Source of the DNA: Burkholderiales bacterium
GTDB lineage: Bacteria > Pseudomonadota > Gammaproteobacteria > Burkholderiales > Burkholderiaceae_F
Assembly (NCBI GenBank): GCA_021298875.1
Contig: JAJTHJ010000251.1
Span: forward strand, 1-5,299
DNA: 5,299 bases
Direction: 5' to 3'
Shown here: in pieces, positions 1 through 5,299 of the stretch
Position numbering within the stretch: position 1 is the first letter of the stretch
Layout of the letters: every line of letters starts with the position of its first letter
Notes under the pieces: generated by a model
Told to the model about the DNA's origin: nothing
Seen by the model: the letters and a program-made list of their open reading frames with translations, nothing else
The model's database searches: none
Translations under genes and position numbers: made by a program

Positions 1-2576
1 AAGACAAACTGACCACCAAGTTCCAGGAAGCGCTGGCCGAGGCGCAGTCGATCGCGGCCGGCAACGGCAACCCGTATATCGAGCCGGTGCACCTGCTGGC
101 CGCGATGCTGCGCGCGCCCGACGGCGGCGCGCGCTCGCTGCTCGGCCGCGCCGGGGCGAATGCCAACGGACTGGCCACGGCGGCCGAAGCGGCGGTCAAG
201 CGGCTGCCGCAGGTGCAGGGCGGCGACGGGCAGATCCAGGTGAGCCGCGACTTGATCGGGCTGCTGAACCAGACCGACAAGGAAGCGCAAAAGCGCGGCG
301 ACGCCTACATCGCCAGCGAGATGTTCCTGCTGGCACTGGCCGACGACAAGGGCGAGGCCGGTCGCCTCGCGCGCGAAAACGGCTTGACCCGCAAGGCGCT
401 GGAAGCCGCCATCGAGGCGGTGCGCGGCGGCCAGAACGTCGGTAGCGCCGAGGCCGAAGGCCAGCGCGAGGCGCTGAAGAAATACACGATCGATCTCACC
501 GAGCGCGCGCGGCAAGGCAAGCTCGACCCGGTGATCGGTCGCGACGACGAGATCCGCCGCGCGATCCAGATCCTGCAACGGCGCACCAAGAACAACCCGG
601 TGTTGATTGGCGAGCCGGGGGTGGGCAAGACCGCCATCGTCGAAGGTCTGGCGCAGCGCATCGTCAACGGCGAGGTGCCGGATACGCTGAAGAACAAACG
701 CGTGCTGACGCTCGACTTGGCCGCGCTGCTCGCCGGTGCCAAGTACCGCGGCGAGTTCGAAGAGCGGCTCAAGGCCGTGCTGAAAGAGATCGCTGCCGAC
801 GAAGGGCAGACCATCGTCTTCATCGACGAAATCCACACGATGGTCGGCGCCGGCAAGGCCGAAGGCGCCATCGACGCCGGCAATATGTTGAAGCCCGCGC
901 TCGCCCGTGGTGAGCTGCATTGCGTGGGCGCGACCACGCTGGACGAGTACCGCAAGTACATCGAGAAGGATGCCGCGCTGGAGCGCCGCTTCCAGAAGGT
1001 GCTGGTGGACGAGCCGAGCGTCGAAAGCACCATCGCCATCCTGCGCGGCTTGCAGGAGCGCTATGAGCTGCACCATGGCGTGGAGATCACCGACCCGGCG
1101 ATCGTCGCCGCGGCGGAGTTGAGCCACCGCTACATCACCGACCGCTGTCTGCCGGACAAGGCGATCGACCTGATCGACGAAGCCGCGGCGCGGATCAAGA
1201 TGGAGATCGACTCCAAGCCCGAGGTGATGGACAAGCTCGACCGGCGCCTAATCCAGTTGAAGATCGAGCGCGAGGCGGTCAAGAAGGAGTCCGACGAGGC
1301 TTCGCGCAAGCGGCTGGAGCTGATCGAAGAAGAGATCAAGCGGCTGGAAAAGGAATACGCGGATCTCGACGAAGTGCTGCGCGCGGAGAAGGCCGCGGTG
1401 CAGGGCTCGGCCAACATCAAGGCCGAGATCGACAAGCTGCGCGTGCAGATGGTCGAGTTGCAACGCAAGGGCGCGCTCGACAAGGTGGCCGAAATTCAAT
1501 ACGGCAAGCTGCCCAAGCTGGAAGCGCAGTTGAAGGCGGCCGAGGCGGGCGGTGGCACGCAGGAGTTCAAGCTGCTGCGCAAGGAAGTCGGCGCCGAAGA
1601 GATCGCCGAAGTCGTGTCGCGCGCCACGGGTATCCCGGTCAGCAAGATGATGCAAGGCGAGCGCGAAAAGCTGCTCGGCATGGAGGAGTATCTGCACCGG
1701 CGCGTGGTCGGGCAGGACGAGGCGGTACGACTCGTGTCCGATGCGATCCGTCGCTCGCGCGCGGGCTTGTCCGATCCCAACCGGCCGTATGGCTCGTTCC
1801 TGTTCCTCGGCCCGACGGGGGTCGGCAAGACGGAGCTGTGCAAGGCGCTGGCGGAGTTTCTGTTCGACAGCGAGGAGCATCTGATCCGCGTCGATATGTC
1901 CGAGTACATGGAGAAGCACTCGGTCGCGCGGCTGATCGGCGCGCCGCCGGGGTACGTGGGCTACGAAGAGGGCGGGCAACTGACCGAACTCGTGCGCCGC
2001 AAGCCCTACAGCTTGATTCTGCTGGATGAAGTGGAAAAAGCGCACCCGGATGTGTTCAACGTGCTGTTGCAAGTGCTGGACGACGGCCGGATGACCGACG
2101 GCCAGGGTCGCACGGTGGACTTCAAGAACACGGTGCTCGTGATGACCTCCAACCTCGGCTCGCACGAGATCCAGCGGATGGCCGGGCAGGACTACGACCT
2201 CATCAAGGAAGCGGTGATGGGCGAGGTGCGCAAGAGCTTCCGGCCCGAGTTCGTCAACCGGATCGACGAGATCGTCGTGTTCCATGCGCTCGACGCGAAG
2301 AACATTCAGTCGATCGCCAGGATCCAGTTGCAACGGCTGGCACAGCGGCTCGCGGCGCAGGACATGCGGCTGGAGGTCAGCGACGCGGCGCTGGCGGAAA
2401 TCGCCAAGGTCGGCTTCGACCCGGTCTACGGCGCGCGGCCGCTGAAGCGTGCGATCCAGCAGCAGATCGAAAACCCGGTCGCGCGGCGCGTATTGGAAGG
2501 CAAGATCGGACCGAAGGACGTCGTGCCCGTAGACTTCGTTAACGGAGGTTTCGTTTTCGATCGAGTCGTCCATTGA
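1..2576 (+). CDS. clpB: ATP-dependent disaggregase ClpB (Hsp100), missing about the first three codons
   Basis: ClpB is a cytoplasmic hexameric AAA+ chaperone that pulls polypeptides out of aggregates together with DnaK/DnaJ/GrpE. Reading from position 3, 857 residues are visible, beginning DKLTTKFQEAL, which matches residue 4 onward of E. coli ClpB. Full length would be about 860, normal for the family. The GTG at 87 is not the start, because the conserved N-domain continues upstream of it. Domains with approximate full-length numbering: N-domain 1-145; first Walker A GEPGVGKT (Lys near 212); pore loop GAKYRGEF; first Walker B FIDEIH (Glu near 279); arginine-finger region ALERRF; charged coiled-coil M-domain about 410-525; second Walker A GPTGVGKT (Lys near 612); pore loop GAPPGYVGYEEGG; second Walker B ILLDEVEKAH (Glu near 679); sensor 1 MTSNLGS; sensor 2 YGARPLKRAI. 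The M-domain separates it from ClpA and ClpC. Nothing is broken. The heat-shock promoter expected for clpB would lie left of the window. Confidence 0.98.
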   Translation, partial: DKLTTKFQEALAEAQSIAAGNGNPYIEPVHLLAAMLRAPDGGARSLLGRAGANANGLATAAEAAVKRLPQVQGGDGQIQVSRDLIGLLNQTDKEAQKRGDAYIASEMFLLALADDKGEAGRLARENGLTRKALEAAIEAVRGGQNVGSAEAEGQREALKKYTIDLTERARQGKLDPVIGRDDEIRRAIQILQRRTKNNPVLIGEPGVGKTAIVEGLAQRIVNGEVPDTLKNKRVLTLDLAALLAGAKYRGEFEERLKAVLKEIAADEGQTIVFIDEIHTMVGAGKAEGAIDAGNMLKPALARGELHCVGATTLDEYRKYIEKDAALERRFQKVLVDEPSVESTIAILRGLQERYELHHGVEITDPAIVAAAELSHRYITDRCLPDKAIDLIDEAAARIKMEIDSKPEVMDKLDRRLIQLKIEREAVKKESDEASRKRLELIEEEIKRLEKEYADLDEVLRAEKAAVQGSANIKAEIDKLRVQMVELQRKGALDKVAEIQYGKLPKLEAQLKAAEAGGGTQEFKLLRKEVGAEEIAEVVSRATGIPVSKMMQGEREKLLGMEEYLHRRVVGQDEAVRLVSDAIRRSRAGLSDPNRPYGSFLFLGPTGVGKTELCKALAEFLFDSEEHLIRVDMSEYMEKHSVARLIGAPPGYVGYEEGGQLTELVRRKPYSLILLDEVEKAHPDVFNVLLQVLDDGRMTDGQGRTVDFKNTVLVMTSNLGSHEIQRMAGQDYDLIKEAVMGEVRKSFRPEFVNRIDEIVVFHALDAKNIQSIARIQLQRLAQRLAAQDMRLEVSDAALAEIAKVGFDPVYGARPLKRAIQQQIENPVARRVLEGKIGPKDVVPVDFVNGGFVFDRVVH
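2544..2548 (+). promoter_or_regulatory. Shine-Dalgarno-like GGAGG inside the clpB end, poorly spaced for the next gene
   Basis: A perfect GGAGG lies in the Asn-Gly-Gly codons near the clpB C-terminus. No ATG, GTG or TTG follows it at 5-13 nt in any frame. The first candidate start is the TTG at 2573, 24 nt downstream. It may simply be codon sequence, or it may hold terminating ribosomes near the junction and help reinitiation. Its role is uncertain. Confidence 0.3.
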
Positions 2577-4498
2577 TCCTCGGGTCCGCCGCGCTCGCGC
2601 GCGTGCTGCAAGCGGCCGGCGCCGACCGCGCCGCGCAGCGCGTGCTGGCGGCGGGTGTGCTGGTTGCGGCGGCGACCGATGTGGTCGTGTTCGTCGCCGC
2701 GCAGCGCGCGCTTGGCGGCCTGGAGGCAGCGCAGGCCCTGGCGTTTGCGGCCGCGACGGCGCTCGGCGCTCTGGCGACGGTCCGTGCCGCCCGCGGCGCC
2801 GCCCTGCATTGGCGCGTCGGCGCGGTTCTCTTCCTCCTGCTGCTTGCCTATGCGCTGCGCGCGGGTGTGCTGAGCCTGCTCGTCGGGCAGGGCGATTGGC
2901 CGGCAGCGCTGGCCATCTTGCCGTCCACGGCAGCGGGCGCGGCGGTGCTGCTCGCGGGCGGCGCGCTCTTTGCGGCGAGCACCCAGCCCTGGGCCGCGCA
3001 AGGCGAGCAGCGCTGGGTCGCTGCCGCCGCGTTTGCGCTGCTCTACAGCCTGGCGCTGCGACTCGTCTATCTGGGCCAGCTTGAACTGACACCGCAGGAG
3101 GCCTACTACTGGAACTTCGCCCGCCATCTGGACATCGGCTACCTCGACCATCCGCCGCTGGTGGCTTGGCTGATCGCCGCGTCCACGGCGCTCGGCGGTG
3201 GGGAGTTCTGGGTGCGGCTGCCGGCCGTCGCGTCGTCGCTGGTGGCGATCTACTTCGTCGTGCGTCTGGCGCGCGACGTGGGCGGTGCGTCGCTCGCCGC
3301 ACGCAGCGCGCTGCTTGCCACGCTGCTGCCGTTTTTCTTCGGTATCGGCGCGATGATGACGCCCGATGCGCCGCTGACGGCCGCCTGGGCCGCGGCCTTG
3401 TACTTCCTGTACCGCGCGCTGCTGCGCGATGAGCATCGCGCCTGGCTCGGCGCCGGGGCCGCGATCGGCGCCGGCATGCTCGCCAAGTACACGATGATCC
3501 TGGTGCCGCTGGCGGTGCTGGCGTTCATGATCGTCGATGCCCGCGCGCGGCGCGCGCTCTTGTCTCCTGGGCCCTGGGCGGGGGCGCTGCTGGCGCTGGC
3601 GCTGTTTTCGCCCGTGGTGCTGTGGAACGTACAGCACGATTGGGCCTCGTTCACCTTCCAGGGCGCGCGGCGGCTGGCGACCGAGTCGAAGACCTTCGGC
3701 CTGCATCTGTTTGCCGTCTTTCTGCTGCTGGTGGTCACGCCGTGGGGCATCGTGGGGCTGTTCCGGGGCTGGGCGCGTGCGCGTCCAGCGGCCAGTGGCG
3801 AGGCGGTGGACCGCCGCGCGGCGCGGTTTCTCGCGCTCTTCGTGCTCGTGCCGCTGCTGCCGCTGGCAGTCACCAGCGTGTGGACCGAAACCAAGTTCCA
3901 CTGGACCGGGCCGGTGTGGCTGGCGGCGCTACCGCTGATGGCCGTGACCTTCGCCGTCTCGGCGCGACCGGCTCGGATCGACCGACCCCTCGCGGCCAGC
4001 TGGCCGCCGCTGCTGGCGGCGCTGTTGTCGCTGTATGCGCTCTTGTTGTTCTACTACCCGGTGTACGGCATCGGCGGTCTGCACGCGCATCACCGCTACG
4101 TGGAAACCGGCTGGCGCGAGTTGAGGGCGCAGGTGCAACAGATCGAAGACCGCGTGGCCCAGGAGACCAGCCGGCGGCCGGCGGTGATCGGCCTGGACAA
4201 ACACAACATGGCGAGCCAAATGGCCTACTACGACCCGCGCGGCGACGGCTATCGCGACACCGCCAGCCGCAACATCGTCTTCGACGAAGACGCGCTGATG
4301 TACGAGTTCTGGTTCTCGCCGCGCGACTTTGCCGGGCGGGACCTGCTGCTGGTGGCCTGCCGGCGAGAGCAGATCGAGGATGCGCGCCTGCCGGCGCGGG
4401 CGCAGCGTCTGGGGCCGGTCGAGGTGCTGGCCGCCGCGGGCGGCCGGCGCGAGTGCTACGCGCGAGTGCTGTACGGCTTCACGCCGGCGACACCATGA
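2573..4498 (+). CDS. GT39 (PMT_2/ArnT-like) membrane glycosyltransferase with extra N-terminal four-helix block
   Basis: This predicted inner-membrane enzyme probably transfers a sugar from a polyprenyl-phosphate donor to an envelope acceptor on the periplasmic side. Donor and acceptor cannot be told from sequence. With the TTG start it has 641 residues. Residues 1-140 hold about four hydrophobic Ala/Val/Leu-rich segments that are not part of a standard GT39 core. The core begins near 145: TPQEAYYW (Glu176) and GYLDHPP (Asp192) form the first periplasmic-loop signature, followed by MMTPDAP (Asp265), AKYT (Lys305) and KFHWTGPVW near 440. About twelve membrane segments run to residue 497. A soluble tail of about 140 residues follows, with LDKHNMASQMAYYDP at 541-555. 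An in-frame stop at 2540-2542 excludes any earlier start. The TTG overlaps the clpB stop by 4 nt and has no close ribosome-binding site, so coupling to clpB is likely; GTG at 2603 is an alternative start. Confidence is high for the GT39 class and low for the substrate. Confidence 0.88.
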   Translation: MILGSAALARVLQAAGADRAAQRVLAAGVLVAAATDVVVFVAAQRALGGLEAAQALAFAAATALGALATVRAARGAALHWRVGAVLFLLLLAYALRAGVLSLLVGQGDWPAALAILPSTAAGAAVLLAGGALFAASTQPWAAQGEQRWVAAAAFALLYSLALRLVYLGQLELTPQEAYYWNFARHLDIGYLDHPPLVAWLIAASTALGGGEFWVRLPAVASSLVAIYFVVRLARDVGGASLAARSALLATLLPFFFGIGAMMTPDAPLTAAWAAALYFLYRALLRDEHRAWLGAGAAIGAGMLAKYTMILVPLAVLAFMIVDARARRALLSPGPWAGALLALALFSPVVLWNVQHDWASFTFQGARRLATESKTFGLHLFAVFLLLVVTPWGIVGLFRGWARARPAASGEAVDRRAARFLALFVLVPLLPLAVTSVWTETKFHWTGPVWLAALPLMAVTFAVSARPARIDRPLAASWPPLLAALLSLYALLLFYYPVYGIGGLHAHHRYVETGWRELRAQVQQIEDRVAQETSRRPAVIGLDKHNMASQMAYYDPRGDGYRDTASRNIVFDEDALMYEFWFSPRDFAGRDLLLVACRREQIEDARLPARAQRLGPVEVLAAAGGRRECYARVLYGFTPATP

Positions 4499-4524
4499 GA
4501 GGGCTTGCGAGGAAGTCGTAGCGA

Positions 4525-4539
4525 GCGACCCGAGGTCGC
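4525..4539. repeat. Perfect 6-bp inverted repeat (small hairpin)
   Basis: GCGACC at 4525-4530 and GGTCGC at 4534-4539 pair perfectly around a CGA loop. A second possible partner for AGCGAC (4524-4529) is GTCGCT at 4604-4609, which would close a larger stem over most of the intergenic region. No U-tract follows, so this is not called a terminator. It could be one arm of a REP-like element or a 3'-end stabilising hairpin. Confidence 0.5.
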
Positions 4540-4541
4540 GC

Positions 4542-4580
4542 CGAGCAGCGGACACGGACAGAGGGGTACGTCGAGCAGCG
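4542..4580. repeat. Pair of 9-bp direct repeats CGAGCAGCG, 30 nt apart
   Basis: CGAGCAGCG occurs at 4542-4550 and again at 4572-4580, offset by exactly 30 nt. Bases around the core match poorly, so this is not a clear tandem repeat of a 30-nt unit. GAGGTCG also occurs twice in the same gap, upstream of the first copy and again near 4588. Whether the pattern is functional or chance in GC-rich DNA is unknown. Confidence 0.4.
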
Positions 4581-4612
4581 CAGGCGTGAGGTCGGGGCGC
4601 GCAGTCGCTTTA

Positions 4613-4620
4613 CTCGCGAG
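4613..4620. repeat. 8-bp palindrome CTCGCGAG next to the gtrA-like stop
   Basis: CTCGCGAG is a perfect palindrome directly beside the 3' end of the minus-strand gtrA-like gene. It is short enough to be chance at this base composition. It is recorded because it adds to the clustered symmetry in this gap. Confidence 0.3.
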
Positions 4621-4621
4621 C

Positions 4622-5104
4622 TCAGATTCGCCGCTGCAGCCATAGGCGGATACGGTCGAACGTCCACAAGTCGTTGCTGACGAAATTGAACAGGCTGGCC
4701 ACCACGATCGCGATGGCGTTGGCGATCAGGTAGTGGAAGTGCGCGACCAGCAGGTTGGACAGCACGAATTGCAGCGCGATGCCGATCCAGCAGGCGAGCG
4801 CGTATTGGCCGAACTGCAAGAGCAGCGCGCGGCCGATCAGCGCCCGCCGGTCGCCCCAGGTCCAGGCGCGGTTCCAGGTGAAGTTGTTGATCGTCGCGAA
4901 GAAAATGGCGAGTGCCAACGAGACGTTCAAACGCAAGCGGTCGGGCTCGACGGTGCGGAACAGCCACTCCTGCCCGGCGTAGACGACCGCCAGATTGACC
5001 ACCGCACCGGAAGCGCCAACCAGCCCGAACTTGACGAAGCGCCACGGCACATAACGCGCCATCCACGGAGGAAAGCGGCAGCGGCGGCGCGGCGCGTCAG
5101 TCAT
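4622..5104 (-). CDS. GtrA-family four-helix membrane protein (putative lipid-linked sugar flippase)
   Basis: GtrA proteins are small inner-membrane proteins thought to translocate undecaprenyl-phosphate-linked monosaccharides to the periplasmic face for O-antigen, teichoic acid or arabinan modification. The 160 residues hold four hydrophobic segments at about 24-45, 58-76, 93-118 and 123-145. Two family signatures follow segments 2 and 4: NNFTWNRAWTW (73-83) and NFVSNDLWTF (140-149). The basic N-terminus suggests it stays in the cytoplasm. An upstream TTG at 5128 would add eight residues, but ATG at 5104 is preferred because GGAGAGG lies 10 nt before it and because that ATG overlaps the stop of the upstream GT9 gene (ATGACTGA, 8 nt). 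The family assignment is firm. The sugar carried is unknown. A GtrB-type donor synthase and a matching transferase are the usual partners; the convergent GT39 gene could be one partner. Confidence 0.93.
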   Translation of the reverse strand: MTDAPRRRCRFPPWMARYVPWRFVKFGLVGASGAVVNLAVVYAGQEWLFRTVEPDRLRLNVSLALAIFFATINNFTWNRAWTWGDRRALIGRALLLQFGQYALACWIGIALQFVLSNLLVAHFHYLIANAIAIVVASLFNFVSNDLWTFDRIRLWLQRRI

Positions 5105-5299
5105 CGGCTTGCGCCCTCTCCAGGGCAAGCAACTGCCGCGCCTTGGCGAGCACCGCCGCCGGTGCGATCTGCTTCAGGCATTGGTTGTCGCCGTCGCAAG
5201 GCGAGTTGCGGTGGTTGTACGCGGTCAGGCAGGGCGAGCACGGCAGCGCCCGGTAAAACACGTGCGCGTTGGGCGCGTGCGAGCCGTACAGCAACGGAG
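5097..5299 (-). CDS. Glycosyltransferase family 9 (heptosyltransferase-like), C-terminal fragment
   Basis: Only the last 66 or so residues are visible; the gene continues beyond the right edge of the window. The fragment starts PLLYGSHAPNAHVFYRALPC, resembling the end of GT9 enzymes, where a conserved segment on the nucleotide-sugar side is followed by a Leu-Tyr-Gly stretch. GT9 enzymes use ADP-heptose or related donors to build lipopolysaccharide core or other surface glycans in the cytoplasm. A four-cysteine stretch, CSPC then SPC then a fourth Cys (C-x2-C-x10-C-x5-C), matches a GT9 subgroup I recall, and is not typical of WaaC or WaaF. A TTG at 5294 is not a real start, since the reading frame stays open to the edge. 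The stop overlaps the gtrA-like start by 8 nt, so the two genes probably form an operon. The exact sugar and acceptor cannot be inferred. Confidence 0.8.
   Translation of the reverse strand, partial: PLLYGSHAPNAHVFYRALPCSPCLTAYNHRNSPCDGDNQCLKQIAPAAVLAKARQLLALERAQADD
5115..5121 (-). promoter_or_regulatory. Ribosome-binding site that supports the gtrA-like ATG start
   Basis: On the minus strand GGAGAGG lies 10 nt before the ATG at 5104 and inside the end of the GT9 coding sequence. It favours the ATG over the upstream TTG at 5128, which overlaps this region and would have to be read through it. The placement fits coupled translation of the two genes. Confidence 0.55.

Larger units (their letters stand above)
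4499..4621. other. Convergent intergenic region, GC-rich, no T-tract terminator
   Basis: This 123-nt gap separates the stop codons of the plus-strand GT39 gene and the minus-strand gtrA-like gene. It has no convincing coding sequence and no stem followed by a run of T on either strand, so an intrinsic terminator is not evident. It does contain several short inverted and direct repeats, listed separately. If transcripts end here, Rho-dependent termination or stem-loop 3' ends are more likely. Confidence 0.7.

Noticed and set aside
400..422. Internal GTG start at 420 for a short ClpB lacking the N-domain
   Set aside because: E. coli makes a short ClpB from an internal GTG near codon 149, but the corresponding Val here is GTC. 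The nearby GTG at 420 has GAGG only 2 nt away and GGAAG 14 nt away, neither well placed.
305..1039. 244-residue minus-strand frame opposite the ClpB N-terminal half
   Set aside because: Ser/Arg-rich shadow of the clpB coding strand with no motif or plausible ribosome-binding site.
1248..3302. 684-residue open frame on the minus strand opposite clpB and the GT39 gene
   Set aside because: Long antisense frames are common in GC-rich genes. The translation is rich in Arg, Pro, Ala and His, shows no recognisable motif, and lies opposite strongly conserved ClpB sequence.
2426..3901. 491-residue open frame on the minus strand
   Set aside because: Low-complexity Arg/Gln/Gly/His-rich translation without membrane segments or motifs, antisense to the well-supported GT39 gene.
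3622..4521. 299-residue plus-strand frame within the GT39 gene
   Set aside because: It is the alternate reading frame of GT39 and its composition is Arg/Ala/Gly-rich without domains. The GT39 frame has clear family motifs over the same bases.
4525..4539. Intrinsic terminator for the clpB-GT39 transcript
   Set aside because: The stem is only 6 bp and no run of T follows on either strand.
3929..4555. 208-residue minus-strand frame reaching into the convergent gap
   Set aside because: Composition looks like antisense translation, and most of it lies opposite the conserved GT39 C-terminal half.
4755..4982. 75-residue plus-strand frame opposite the gtrA-like gene
   Set aside because: No motif, and the opposite strand encodes a clear GtrA protein with both signatures.

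Overview
The window is a compact stretch of a GC-rich proteobacterial chromosome, most likely betaproteobacterial (Rhodocyclales or Burkholderiales type). This rests on the strong G/C preference at third codon positions and on the ClpB sequence, especially its C-terminal tail (GPKDVVPVDF...FVFDRVVH), which resembles betaproteobacterial ClpB more than the E. coli tail. The lineage is inferred from remembered family sequences, not from a search.

Layout. (1) Positions 1-2576, plus strand: clpB, the ATP-driven disaggregase, complete except for about the first three codons, which lie left of the window. All ATPase motifs of both AAA+ modules are intact. (2) Positions 2573-4498, plus strand: a large polytopic membrane glycosyltransferase of the GT39/PMT_2 (ArnT-like) class. 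Its only early start is a TTG that overlaps the clpB stop by 4 nt. It carries an extra N-terminal block of about four hydrophobic segments, possibly a degenerate GtrA-like module, and a C-terminal soluble domain. (3) Positions 4499-4621: a 123-nt convergent gap with small inverted and direct repeats but no T-tract terminator. (4) Positions 4622-5104, minus strand: a GtrA-family four-helix membrane protein. (5) Positions 5097-5299, minus strand: the C-terminal end of a GT9 (heptosyltransferase-like) glycosyltransferase that runs off the right edge. It overlaps the gtrA-like start by 8 nt.

How the genes may work together. Apart from clpB, everything here points to cell-envelope glycan work. GT9 enzymes add sugars, classically heptose, to lipopolysaccharide on the cytoplasmic side. 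GtrA-type proteins are thought to move undecaprenyl-phosphate-linked sugars across the inner membrane. GT39 enzymes use such lipid-linked sugars on the periplasmic side. A GtrB-like enzyme that would make the lipid-linked donor is not in the window; the likeliest place is beyond the right edge, in the minus-strand operon. The link of the GT39 gene to clpB looks like transcriptional and translational coupling and need not be a functional link.

No tRNA, rRNA, CRISPR array, insertion sequence, phage gene or attachment site was seen. No promoter could be supported: the promoters of both operons probably lie outside the window.
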